Shown here: piece by piece, positions 48,306 to 62,420 of the stretch | How the letters are laid out: every line of letters begins with the position of its first letter | Position numbering within the stretch: position 1 is the first letter of the stretch | Assembly: GCF_910591885.1 (NCBI RefSeq) | Contig: NC_063274.1 | Span: 4,154,001 to 4,218,000, forward strand | DNA length: 64,000 bases | Reading direction: 5' to 3' | From: Bombus terrestris | Taxonomy: Eukaryota; Arthropoda; Insecta; Hymenoptera; Apidae | Notes under the pieces: model-generated | What the model saw: the letters and a program-made list of their open reading frames with translations, nothing else | What the model was told of the DNA's origin: nothing | Databases searched by the model: none | Position numbers and translations under genes: made by a program

Positions 48306-51300
48306 TACACGATGTGAGAAAATTGTCTCATTAAATTTTCATAGTGTAAAAAAATAAAAAACTGGTAAGATCACCAATCTGCAACGATACAAGACATCGA
48401 GAGAAATACGAACGAAATATTTATTCTCCTCTTTGCATCGATTCAACATGCGCTACTAGTTTCTTTTCTTTTTGTTACGCGATTTCTTTCGTCCGTAATC
48501 TCGAAATCTCTCATTCATCGGATACGGTATTTTAGATATACAAGGCGGTATCTATTTCGAATTTTTTCGCTCCGCCATGGCTCACGGATATGCGATATTA
48601 CGCGGATATCGTTGTAAATGCAACTGAAACCAGTATAGGTAGAACCAAGCGGATTGAACGTTCAGTTCGATGCATATTATGCATACAGGAAGTACAATCT
48701 CCTGCGCATTCTATTTTCCTTCGATATGTATTAGTCACAAATTTATGCGCGTGAACCGACTTCTGTCGATATGTCTGCCGCGATGTTATTTCCGTGGTTC
48801 GATCGACTGTCTCTGCGTGAATTGTCGAGCATACTGAAATCTTTCGTGCGTGTCAAATATCGAAATTTTGCTTAGATTTACATTTACAGGTATAATGTGT
48901 TATGTATATCTGTTATTCTAAAATCGATATGTACTATGTGATTCTTCAGTCTGACACAATAAGATCAAATCAATTGTCGTAGTTGAGAAAGCTTTTAGAA
49001 AATTTGACATTTACGTTCGATAGAAGATTTTCCCTGAGAAAGATATATCCACGTGTTCTGTTCTACGTGTCAACTTCTAGGTTAATATAACCTACGTCCT
49101 TGCGTTTATATAATATGTAAAACAAAGTTAAAATATGAAAAGTACGATACACGAGAAATTTAAAAAGCCAAGCTCCTACAATAGTACGAAAAATCAACAA
49201 ACACGATCCATATTAATCGAAGTCGCAATACAATCAAAAGATTATAACACAATTTTCCCTTGCACATTTCCGTTCGAAGCAGACTTCGTTCGACGTACAA
49301 AAGGATGAATATCAAAATTTCCAGTATTTAATCCCTTTCACACGATTCCCTTTTACGCGTCCCTGAATAATTACGATTCGCGTAACATTTGCCCACAGTT
49401 CCCTTTCCATTGGCGAGAATACGATGACACCACGAGGTTCAGTTAACCACAGCGAACGACGACATCAGCCAAACGTGTCTTTAGCTATCTCTATAAATCA
49501 CTTTTCTCGGTGCAGTTTCAGCGTAACACGACCGCATTGTTGCGGCCGTCTCTCGAAACCTCGACTTTAACTACTGCCAGTTATACGCCACGCTGTACAG
49601 GCATATCGCGCTTTAATTATTACCGAAAGTTTCCGACTTGCCGGACTTTTGTCACTTGTTAGAAACCAGTTTAATCCTGTGCTCGTCTAATCCCTTATCT
49701 GATCTTCTCGTTACGTCCACGTTGATAACGATGCATTTTCCTAGAGGCATACAGCCACTGCCAGTTAATGCTTCACGCATTTGTACACCGACATCGACCA
49801 AAGAGATTAGCCTGGAAGTGAACGAGTTGGAGGAAACTGTCGCAAGAAGTGAATTAGTTGAATCAGGAAGATGGATCGGATAGATGATGGTTTATCTTTC
49901 CGCGGATGTCTAAGAGTTTGTGTGTTATTTCATGGTGATGACAAGATTACGTCTGTATTATTCAAAGCTGAGGAAGAATAAGATAAAGAGGAGAGAACAG
50001 ATCGTAATATCGCCCATGTTTTTTATTAAGGTAACATTTTATTGTTCTCTTTTTTATTTAAATTCTAGGATTTTATAAAATTCGGAGAAATTGGTGTTTT
50101 TGATATTACGATATTACGTGATAAAAATTATTGCTTGTCCTGAATGGGTTAGATATCGTCGTAACGTAAAAGATATAAAATGTGCTACCAGCGATTGATA
50201 CAGGAATGATAGAAAAGGTGTATCATGTACATATTCTTTTTACTTACCTTTATCTTTAAAATTAAAGGTAATAAATTATTACTAAGAATGGTTTGATCTA
50301 ATTTTTACAATAAACCTAATTTATATAGCGATATGTCGAAACTCTCAATATACAATATACTTTCAGTATACGATCATACAATTGAAACGCGTCTATCGTT
50401 ATCCCTATTATCGTACTGGAAGATCATCGTAATTGACCGAGGCATTATAAGTCCAAATTCTAATAGAATTTAATGGGAACAGTTTTCTGAAGCACCGTTA
50501 TGGGACTGAAGTCGTTCTTTCTGATAAGCAGAGAGAAAGAGAGAGAGAGAGAGATAAGTTTTTACTGATAAGCAGAAAGAGTTTGGAAAGGAACTGGCAA
50601 ATTTTTGCTTATACTAAGCCAAAATCTTGATGTTTTATCTGTTCACGCAGGAATGCACCTTTTGCCCTGTATCGCGTGGAAATAGCGAATCCGTTGTATC
50701 GCGTGAATCCCCGTTGCTGGAGTCGACGAACTTCGAAACAGGCCTTCGTGAAACTTTAATCGGATGATTCATGTAGTAGAACACGTAGCTTCCTCTGGAT
50801 ATATTTCCTGCGAATTTCTGACCATGGGTTTAAAGACGATCGATAGGATAATGGTGTTGACGAATAAGTAATAATATAATTATTAAATATTATTTATAGT
50901 AAAGGTTGGAATTGTATAATGAAGTACATAAAGAACGAATCGTTACAAATTAATCAGTCGAAATATCTCGTTCGTTTGACATTTTAAATATTATTTATGG
51001 CAGTGTTGTACGAAACTTGACAAGAAAATACATATATTTAGGAATTTGATGTTCCGAAATGTAGCGTTTATTCGAAATTTAAAATATGACTGACAGAATG
51101 CTCATCACGGTTCTTAATTAAGTATTTGAAATGAATATACACATATGGCTGACAGGAGAGCTTGGTGCCCTGTTATAATTTTAATTAATCCAACTTTATC
51201 TCCGTTAAACAGAATTTCTGTTACATTACGCGTTTTCCATCAGAGATGAAATTTCCATAACATACGTTAATATTATTAGGTTATCTAATAAGTTATTCAA

Positions 51301-54300
51301 ACTCTTTTGCATAAGTAACACGAGATAAAATATGTACATAGTCTACGAAATAGAAATAATCACAAACATGCATATTTTCTTTTTGTATTTCAAATTTTCG
51401 TATTTCGTTCTCGGTTCTCTACAATGTTGATATTATTTATGGAATAACGTAGTGTAGAAAATTAGTATCATAAAATTATATAGGTAAAGTAAATTTCGTA
51501 CCTTATGATATATAGTGTACGGGCGAATAATATTACAGACGAGGCTCCCTTTATTATTTTTATGCAAATATCTTAATATTTTTGTATATAAGAATCAAGG
51601 AACTTTGATTACTCTTTTTCTACACTGTTTATTTAAAATTAAGAACATATTTTCTGAAATACTTACATATCGTGTTTACGCGTGTTTACATCGCGCAATG
51701 TGATTATTTCACACAGGCCGTCGATTGGCTAATGATAATAACATCACACACGGTATTACGTGTATTTATTTTATATTAACGACTCTATGTCTCTTGGTAA
51801 TTAATATCAGAAGTCGAGATAAACCGCGATGTAAGACTGCTTTCAGTTCCACCTTTATTTGCCACTGTTTCCCTTTGTGACGTCGCGCAGGTTTGCGTCT
51901 AATTACAGTGTAATCCGGTAATGTGACACAGTTTTTTAATTGGTACGACCATGGCTCATAATTACCTGGATAATATCGAATTACAGCAGTGTGGGACACA
52001 TAGCGGGGATTCGTGTCAAATTTTGCGCTAAAAAGAAGCACCAGGTCCGTATCGTCTAATCGATCGCGAGAAACACGAGGGACGCGATACTGTTTCGCTC
52101 GTGTTTCGATCGTATCTTCGCCTGGTTCAACGAACGAGCCAAAAAGAGACAGATAAGAAATCTTAGTTATTCCATTCACACTTTTCAGGAGTCAATATTA
52201 TTCCAAGAATTAATTAGCCTTTTTGTATCAGACGTTATAATTACGACGTAAAGATGAAATAACGAGTAAGAAAAAGTATATAGAGTTTTTACAAGAAAGA
52301 AGATATTACACCGAGCGTAATAAACATTGCGAGATAAACAAACTTCTTGTTTCACGTATTTTATTTACACAATTATTTTTAAAGTTATCTTAGAATCATT
52401 AATTTGTGTTTAAGTGTCACATTACCGTGTAGCTTTAACTTCATATTTTATCTTCAAATACTATAAACTTTATTTTACTTTTTTCCATTCTTAAATTCTA
52501 ACAGGGATGCACCAAGGGACAGAAGTGAAATTTATTGGCATAAAAAATATGTAATACAAACAGCAAGTATAGCGTGTATTACATACATAATGTGGTCACA
52601 AAGTATGAAATATAACTTACGATTAAACTGTGGATCATATTTTTATGAAGATAATTAGAGAAAGAAAATCTAATTAAAGATTTGTTTCGTGCAATGCATA
52701 TTGTAACTATACTTTATACATTCTTTATACATTAATTTTATATCTCTAAATTATTCACAAATGCATAGACATTTCCAGTCTACTTATAATATTTGGACAA
52801 TTTCTTTCGATTAAGTTTTTTCCTAAGCCAGTATATTTGTAGAGAAACGAATTTCGTCCATCAGAAATTTCCTTCTTCTTTGAAAAATACCAGATGCTCA
52901 GAATGTTGCGCACGTAGCGAACATTTGTTTGCTCATGGTAGAGCGAGTTAAAACGACATCAGCTTTGAAAATAATGACACACTCACCTATGTAATTCATT
53001 TTTCTTTCGTCATTGCGAACCACACAGTAAATGCAGACATCGTACTCGTTTTCTTTGCCTGGTCGTATCAAGTTGCACGAACAAATAGCAAAGGTTTCGA
53101 TCTAAATACATATTAACATAAAAAAAAACGCATGAAGCGTTAATAAAACGCGCACCAGAGCTCTCAAATTCCATGATCAAAATTATGTTTTCGTACTAAA
53201 GAATCAAAAATATCGTGCATACGAATCAGAGGAAAGAAAAAATTGTGGACCAACGATTGTTCGAACTTCTTTTTCACAAGCATTTAAAATACTCTTATTC
53301 CTATCGTGGTTCTAAATAAACTGAAGACCATCAACGCAGACTTATAATTCCAGGAATAAGAAGTAAAATAAAAATTTGTGTTCTGACCTAACGGTAATTA
53401 ATTTTTTGCCTCCTACTGTTATTACAGACGAAAATGAGGTAGAGGTTTCTCGTCGAACTATACTAAAAGAAGTTCGTAACGTGTATGGTATAAAACTGCA
53501 AGAAATCTAGAACCTAATTAATTCGCGTGATGATTTCTTGATAAACGACTCTTCTTTCGCCGATGAGTTGCTTCTAATGATGAAAAATGTCGTTGCACCA
53601 AGTACAGGTCAGTCCTTTAATTTTGGTAACGATCCACGTTGGCACGCATGTGCAGCTCGTGAATTGCTTAACGAGCATTGCCTGATACATCGAGTAAACT
53701 GGTCCACGTTACTAACATGCGACCGATTCGTATATGCAATCATGTCATTACTAATAAATGGTAAAGTCGTTTTATAAGGGGAAAAATTTACGAGAAAAGA
53801 AGACGAGAGTTTTGTTGCTCGGTTTCTCGACTTATCGAGGATTAGTATGCGAAGCATAATCTTCGATACGAACAAACGAGGGATATAGTTCGTACACGAA
53901 GAAAATTTAATCTGATCCAAAGCTTCGAACGCGCTTTCGAATTATTCAAAATTGGCAGAGTAAATGTACAGCAAGAAACATACGAAAGAAAAACATAACA
54001 AGAGAAAAGCGAATATACAAAGGAAAGAAAGGTATAAATGGGAAGAAACTATAGGCAGGGGGTTCATATATCATCCGAAGTTTTTACAATCTGAATATCA
54101 AAGCGTTTTTTATTTTAATTAAAATTATCACATCAATTGTTATACACACTAATTACTTCCGCAAGATGCGTATGCGGAATATTGCCATAAGTATTTTTGA
54201 ATACTTTGGAATTCACATTTTGCGTATTTTCTAGTTTACCGATAAAAAGCTAGGTGTTATACCATAAATAAAACCTGTAAATGTTAGTTACGCGCAATTG

Positions 54301-57300
54301 AGCATCGCGGAAGTGGCATTTTATTTTCCATCCGTTTCGTTTTGCCAGGTTAACCGATTTGATAAATAAGCGGCTCGTATCTTACATTTTAGCACATTTC
54401 CTCCGCACGTACGTATACCTCAGCGCATTACACACATAATATTCGTTAATTCATCACCAATGCAGGTCGAGAATATACCGTATGTGGCATATCTCGTAAA
54501 ATGTAGTGATATTTTCCTTATTCTCCGTTAAGAAAAAACATACAGCCTGTAACGTCGAAAAAATGACCCTTGGTCCTTGGATTCATCTCGACCTATTGAT
54601 TCCTATTACGAAAGAGGGCGTAATTGACGAATGGCCATTGAACGAGGGAGACTGCGTAAGAATAAATCGAGGCGGCAAAGCATCCCTCCCATTTCCTTCG
54701 CGCTCGAGCCCGCTGGGCATTTTCTTTCAGCGATTAATTCAAAACGCATTATCCCGTCGCGTTGCTCAATAGAGCGGACGTTCCATATAATAGATGACGT
54801 AGAAGATGCTGATGAAGAAGGCGACCAATACGTCATTCGATTTTATTGTCCTCGCGTCCAGTCTGTAATATAATAGATGATGCCGGTGCGTCGACAAAAA
54901 AATTATTGTCCACTTATATCCGTAAGTGTTCCAAACACGGATAAGGAATGGTAACGTTCGACGCTGAAACGACTGTTTAATGGTTCTACCGTTTTCAATT
55001 ATTCGCGTTTATATTGCTTCTCTATATTTAATAATTTTGAAGACGTTAGGGAGAACATGTTTACAGTTCTTAAGGTGAACATTATTTTTGTACGAATAAT
55101 TGCCGATGGGAAAGATACGTGTCGTATATGTCGTTTTTTTGGAAAAATATTTTATAGAAATATTTTCTCTACATCGACGATTTCTTAACGCATTACCGAA
55201 TAATCACAAAATATTACCCATTTAGTTCTTCGTGTGAGTAGAGTAAAAAGAACATAAAATCGCAAGTAATTGCTTCATTTGGTAATTTAACACGTTCTTT
55301 GCATACTACGCGGATCCTAATTGGCGCGTACCTTTTTCCCATAATTTCGTGAATTTTACTTCACGTTCTTAAGCTTTTCGCTGTCGAATAAAATTGCGGA
55401 AAACACTAAGAAAGTGAACTATTTTTTTAATGATTATAAGTAGTTCTATTTGTTTTATAAAAATACGAAAACATATATCTTTAGTTATATTTCCTCTTTA
55501 TTTTGAAAGATAGTATACACAATGCAAATGGTTACGGTCTCAGCAAATAATATCTCGTGTCTTTCCATATCCGCTTCCGCTTCACATGTTTCGAAAACCA
55601 CACCAGGCTTTCTTGTTGTGGATTCGTCTTCGTTCCTGTTGAAACCATAATTCCTAATGGTATGTTTGTTAGAGTACAGCATCAAGAAAAACAGCTACAT
55701 CTCTCGAAAATGTTTTTTTTCTACCTTGGTTCTCTGTGTTGTTGTTTCACGAGACATAAGAACGCGTTACACGACTCGAACAAAAGTAGTACAACGGTTG
55801 GATAATTAGTTGGCTAATTGAATGTGCATGTATATCTTCCGTGCGAAACTTAGCGAACTTCGGCTACTCGTATTTCACGCAATAAAGTCGTTCGACGACA
55901 AACTATCCAACCGTTTACGATGAAGAAGCCATCATTCCGCGAAGGAAAAGCATGTTTACTCGAGGAACGGATTAGACCGCGATATTCTATGAAACAGTGT
56001 AGGAACAATAATGAAATAGCACGTTGCGTGTCGTTCTATGTTAGCTACGTCGACTCACCTGTATATTGCGCAAGTGTTTACTTTAACCGGGGCATTGCGA
56101 TACGCCGTGAAATTACATTCATTTCGAAAGAATACAGAACAAATTGAATTTCTTATTCAAAGAGTGCTCGATTCGATGTACTAAGGAGATTGAAATATTT
56201 TTCCTCGTGATTTTTTCCCTTCGCAACAAATTAAGTTACAACGACTTGTTCGTCCTGTCCTTCTTTCTCTTCGCTTATTTACCTATCCTTTTCACTTTGG
56301 CTTGTTGAACTGATCTTTCGATAAAAGATGGAAGTTCATAGATGCTGCTTGAGAATATTATTTTGTCTCCTACGCTATTCGTGCAATATCGAATTATATA
56401 GAAAATATTTCATTCGCCAACATGGATATGTTGACTAAATAATAAGTGTAACAGGTAAACAAGTTCAATATAAAGTTGACTAAGATACAAGTTTATGGTA
56501 TATAGCGTTGTTATGAGATTCTTAACTGAGATCTTAACGAAGGTATCCAAATAAATATTATTTTATTTGTCTTTGTGTAGTAACCTCCCTGGTACTTCAA
56601 TTTTTATCGAGCAGAATACAGTGCTTAATCCTTCTGAGACAGGTTTTTCTTTCAATAATGAACACAATAATAAATCTTTATTCTATGTCTCTAGATGTCA
56701 GAAAAACTGCAAAAGTTAGTACACAAATTGTAACTCAGAAAGATTACAATAATCGTGTAGCTTGTTTACAAAATACCTTTCAAATTCATTGTCTCGTCAG
56801 TACCAAAAGTGCCAAAAGTTTTAACCAATATCGATTAATAACTCCAATAAATATTCCAACAATGGTAATTAACCAATTAATCAACTAAAATTCCTTTGCA
56901 TTTGCGGAAAAACTTCGATCGTAGCGTAGCAAAGGTTGAAATATAAGAATCCACGGAAATAGCATTTGTTCAGCGCAGTAAACTTAGTGTACTCTATTAT
57001 AACGTGAACAGAAACAATAGAAAATTTAACGATACAATGTCGACGGATGGTATGAGAACCGATAGCGTAAGCCACAGACAGTAAATATAAAGTACAACAT
57101 ATCTTCTTATCAATATCGACAGTGTTTCAGACGGAAACTTCGCAGACTTGGAAAGTTGCGAAAATCCCCGGCAAAACCGTGCAACTCTCTGATGAAACTT
57201 TTCAATTTGATCTTACCTTTGCTCTTTCGTGTTATGTACAACATTTTGACTCGATGTTTTTAGGTAAATCCGCGTTTTTGCGCCGGTGTTCGTAAAAAGT

Positions 57301-59639
57301 TTTGCGTAAATAGATATCGTTATTTCTACATGATGTTCCGTTAATTCTGTCGCGAAAAGTTTCGAATTTTCTCTATGATGTTGTGATATGCTAACTTTCT
57401 AACTAACTAGCTAACTAATATGCAAAAATCTACAGTTTTCTTTCAGAACGAATAAACGAAGATCTAACTTTGTAAATGCGATTGCTATCCAATTATTACA
57501 TGCTCATAAAATTTCTATCGAATCGAGTAAATTGCGTATGATATAAGAAACTGCAGAGAAGGATAAGTTCTGTCTTATTGAGTGCACCGCGCGTCTGACA
57601 GTAACGACTTCCCGTCCTCCTTTACGCTCAACCTCTTTAGCGCATTATATTCTCATAACACTAACCCGTCATATTCCGCTGCGTTCTGCAAGAATTGATT
57701 GATTTAAGAGTAACGTAATAATTTCTTTTATGATATCGCCATAAAAATAATTCTCTATAAATCAAATCGCAAATTTTCGAATACATCAAGTTTTCCTCTA
57801 AAATGTTCCGCGTCTTCTGTGATTCATGATCGTAAATTAAAAAAAGAAAGAAAAAGAAGAGAAAGGAATAGGGAGCAGACGATGCGTCAAATTTATATCA
57901 ATTTTGTTTCGCATTATCCAATTTCAACTCTCATTTGTTAGAGTACACAACACGAGATAACTGTGCAAGTTTCTAGGGGGGAAAAAACGAAAGGACTGAA
58001 GCAGAAATTACGTAGATTGTATATGGCGAAGACAAAAATTTCACGGTGCATCGCGGGTAGGTAAGTTTGGTGCAAACATCACGTGTTTTGGCCAAGTCAC
58101 ACGGAAAGACCATCGTGACTGGCTGAAAGAAGAAAGTCGTGACGGAACACTAACAAGCTCGAGTTTGTCAAGCTTGATTTATTTTCACGCGGCGATTTGT
58201 GCTCGCGAACGAAAACTTTGTGCTGTATAATAAAAGCGAACGTGGCTGTTTGCTGCTCGTGTCACCTTTCGCGATTGGTCCCCATAACCTGCAACTTCCT
58301 TTAAGTTCTATCTTGCAGTCTGTATTATTTCGCAAGTCTTATCACGTTGCAGTCTCTTGGACACACACGAACAATGCTAGCAGAAAGTTCTGACTTTTAA
58401 ACACTTCTCTTCCCGAGCAATTCGATTCGAGATTAAACTTTCGAATAATAATAAAGTTCGTTTCTGTTTGAACTGACTAGTGAATTTTTACATCTTTGCT
58501 CGCTGTACTTATGGTAAATATAAGTATAAATATAATATGGAGATAGGAGTTTTATTGTGGTGGATGAATTAAACGATATATCGGACGCAGGGGTATATTT
58601 GATGATTGCGGATTTTTATTCATTTATAGGAAATTTAGATAATACTCGCTATAATATTCAGTGTGTGAAATAAATCTCTGTATATGTCCTATTTCCTTTG
58701 TTAAATTAAAAAAAAAAAAAAAATGAAATTGCATACATATCCGTATTCTAGCAATCGGCTTAAATGGAAAGCAGGTAAAAGTATACGCTACGAAATTTTT
58801 GTACCCAATAATAATGTGAAACGTAGCGTTAAGTTAAAAATACTTGGTAGTCTAGTTCATTAGCATTATTAAACATCTTCTTAGAGACACTTGTACCTTC
58901 ATTAAAGTTTTAAATCTTACTTTTAGCGAGAATAATCATTTTGATGAAGTTTTCGCAAAGGCGCAAAAGGAAAAAAATGCAGAAAAAACTTTTTCTCAGT
59001 TAAAACTTTTCAGCATAACATTACGGGTATAATACTGTTGGGGGTGATTTCATTCCCTAAGCGTAAATTTCTTTATCTAGATGGTGTAAGATTATTTTGA
59101 TTCTTTAATTTCATTTATTCTAAAATTCATTACGAACAAAAATTTCATTCGTGAAATTTCACTGATGTTAGCATCGAAGTTTTTAGACGACGTGATCGTG
59201 CCCTTCCTTAAAAGCAAATTATACTAAGTATAAATTAATCCTTTCCGCCCAAGTTATCCTTGATCAGTGGAATAAACTCCAAGTATAAATTACTGTTTAA
59301 TCGCTGCATACGGTTTCCCCTAATTAGAGTAAAATCTCTACTGTCACTTTCTGGTGCAAATTAATTAAAGCACAAGTCCATTTAATACGTGGACACCTGG
59401 AAATTAGATTCTTCTCTTTAACGAAAAGAATTGTGCAAAAGATCATTCTACTATTGCCTTCTGCAATAGCTAAACGAATATCTGTGAGAAGACTAACGAA
59501 TGAATAGTCAAAGAGCAATTGTTTCCTAAAATATTTGCTATGGAAGCTGATACGAGTTTATTTTTCCACGATAAGGTGAAACGATGCTTCCGCGAAAGTG
59601 CCAGCAAACGAGAAATTTAATTAAATTCCAGCATACCTA
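48306..59639. other. intronic DNA without recognised genes
   Basis: AT-rich, with a GA microsatellite at about 50530-50554 next to a repeated CTGATAAGCAGA unit, an A-run at 58708-58724, and a GC-richer block near 54560-54860. The - strand is open from 52179 to 51766 (137 codons, no ATG); I cannot assign it. No transposon ends or RNA genes recognised. Confidence 0.35.
49731..49883 (+). CDS. small ORF, 50 residues, unrecognised
   Basis: The frame from ATG 49731 encodes MHFPRGIQPLPVNASRIC and ends in an acidic, helix-prone stretch (ISLEVNELEETVARSELVES) before TAG. Composition is more protein-like than most chance frames nearby. There is no splice, promoter or homology evidence, so it is most likely chance or a decayed exon. 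Confidence 0.12.
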   Translation: MHFPRGIQPLPVNASRICTPTSTKEISLEVNELEETVARSELVESGRWIG

Positions 59640-62420
59640 CGTGTAATTTGCACGGAACGAAATGATCATTCGCGTCAAACGAAATCCATTCCTCGTATCG
59701 CCACAGCCGGCGTGCTGCCAGTGATTATTTAATAGCGGAAGTAAAAAGTTTTGGGTAGACGACGCTGATTATATTCCGTCGCAAGATGAATAATCGCGCG
59801 GTTTGTGCTAACGCGCAGCGTCAGCCGAGTTTACACGGCGCGTCGCGAATGTTGACGAGTGGAAACGGACGGATACGAAGTCGTCTGACTAAATACGAAC
59901 CAACTCTACTTTATGCTTGATGAACGATTCCTTGTTCAGTGCCGTACGAACTCACGGCACGGAAGCATCGTATTACGTACTTGATCTGAGCACTATCCTT
60001 AAATCGTTGAAACACACAGATATACGTCTGTAAAGAAATGTTTTCATATTTATCCTATAAAATTTATATTATATATTATTTAATCTGTTGTATACCGACG
60101 AAGAATCATGGCTTCGTATAATCTTATATTTGTGTTTCGTCGTGGTTGAAACGTTTAGAAGATTAATACTAATATTAATTTTGGAAGTTTAATTACATCG
60201 ACATTGTAACGGTTACAAGCGACTAAACGTAATTCTGAATTTCATTGTCCTAATTAGTACAACTTATTACTGAACTCAAATAATATCATGCAAAGTGTAC
60301 TTTATCACATATACACGAAATAATACAGAAATACATTCAACCAACGTTTCATTAATGTAATTTCCAAAACGATTCCGTCGATCGTGAATTATACACGTGC
60401 TGGTTATACTACGTTCACCATATTGAGTACAATCACAGCACACGACATTCAACTAGCGCCCAGTCGATAGTCCGATCATCGTTAATTATCACATTTTCAT
60501 TATCATTCGCTTATTTCGCAGAAATATTTACACCGACCGGTACATAAACCGCCATCTTCGAACATAAATTCAGAGGTTACTTGTGCCAACAACGAGGAAG
60601 CAGCTAATCCCACCCTGTCGGTTCACGCTTCTTTCTTTCTTCCTCTCTACCTCTTTCCTCCAGCTACAGCTCCAGTTCCGTTTCACTTTCTCTCCTTCTC
60701 CATTTATATCCTTCTCTTCCTCCAACTTCCCATCTTACATCCCCGTTTTTCGTCTCTGTCGCTCGTACTCTTCACCGCCATTCTCCCCCCTTCCGGAAAA
60801 TCAATATGGAGTGGCGTTGGTATACGACGTGGTGGCTGCTACCGCATGCTGCTCTCCTCTCCTTTCCCTTCTTCGCCGCGTTCCCTTTAACCCGCCCGTT
60901 TCCCTTGTATCTTCCGTTTCGTCGCTCATTCTACGTAGCATCGACCCTCTCGGAGCGTTCTTCCTCTCGCTGAACGTATTTTAGGTCGCGTCCCTCATCT
61001 TCACCCCGTCTATAGCGTCTGACACCTCATCATCAAACACACAGTGAACTACCCGCGAAACGTGGCTTAGCTTGCAGCAAAATCGGTCATCGAGTTGCTT
61101 CGCGACTTTATCCTGTGTCACCCTATAGGTCAACAAGCAACTCGGGTATATTACCGCCACTGGTTGAATACACCGCGTGCGTTGCGACGAATTATCGCAC
61201 TTTCCGGCTCTCTCGCCGCGCCATCCACCGACCGTGCTTTGGGTCGCAATATAATTTCTCTGGAGAATACCTTGGCGAACCGAAGAAAGTCTGAGGATAG
61301 GAGGTTGGCAAGGCAGAAGGCGGAGCGAAGCTGTCGAGGGACGAGAAGAGCTTTGAGTTAGCTGGGTCTCGTTGCTCGAGACGCGGTTCCATTTTCGCGA
61401 CGACTCTGACACCGAACCACGCGCAATTCTCGGGTGTGCTTCTTAGTTTGTCTACTGGGTGTTTCCGAAGTAGGTAACTTTCGAGGCTAGGCTTTGCTTG
61501 TGTTGGCATAAAGGGAGATTCGTGTCAAAGGCTTATCATTTGCATAGTAAACATCGAATGTCTTACCAGTTTGTATGGCTCGAGCGAAAGAAGCAGAGAT
61601 AGTAACGGTAGAGGAAAATGTTTCAGGTTAGCAAGCTATTTTTACGGATTTTTTTTTATTCAGATATATTTCCAACGATTCAAGTCCATAATAATTAACA
61701 TATGCGGACGAGATATCTCAGGTAGAAACGTGCAATCGTTTCACTATGTGTAAGTACACCTCGTACATCTAAAACCCAATCTTTTTTCCTGTCACGTGTC
61801 CAAAACACGGGACAGCAAAAAAGAAAGACTTTCAGACTGTTATTCACACCAGCTGTTGCCACCGCGAACGCGACAAACCACCAAAACGTTGCCATCTGGT
61901 TCCTGAACCACTCTATGTACCATTGAAATCTTCAGTCTGTGTTTCTCTATTGCTTCGAATATGTCTTTCGCTCGATCTTCCTGGTTGGCTTTTCTAAAAA
62001 CTCTATCTCGGTCGATTCTTCGGTGTCTGTTGAAATTCTTTCGCGACGCTAGTCATTGTCCTCGAGGGTGGTGCGTTTCAAAGCATCCCTGCTGCTCACG
62101 GAAGACTGTTGAATGTAGGGTAAACTGTTGAACGTGACACAGTTCGTGTACGCGGTCGCGCGTTTTGTCACGCCGGACAAAAGCGCGAGCTTTTCCACGA
62201 TCTTTCATCGTTTACCGGCGCGATACCAAGAATCGGCCAGATCCTGGCCTTCGGATAAGTGCTTGGCCACGCATGTGCCATTGCACGCAATGAACTCGTT
62301 TCGATTTGGTGAAGTAGATTTTTAAGCGGTCGTGCGTGCTTCTTTTGCCTCGTCACGCTTTCTGCGAACGAGCGTGTTGTCAATGCGACGTAACGGTGTT
62401 ACGCGTAATGAAACACCTGC
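59640..62420. promoter_or_regulatory. extended CpG-rich domain (59640-59970 and 60580-62420)
   Basis: The longest GC/CpG-rich domain in the window. It includes a pyrimidine-rich segment at 60625-60800 and a stretch (60980-61510) where frames are open on both strands. No frame gives a recognisable protein. It could be the promoter of a short unc-13 isoform or of a neighbouring gene; this is inference from composition alone. Confidence 0.3.

Noticed and set aside
51279..51310. TTAGGTTATCTAATAAG, mariner-end-like
   Set aside because: No matching right end found; probably chance or too decayed to call.
60583..60984. 133-codon Ser/Phe/Leu/Pro-rich + strand frame
   Set aside because: It is a pyrimidine-rich tract (TTC/TCT/CTC repeats) that translates into low complexity; no gene signals.
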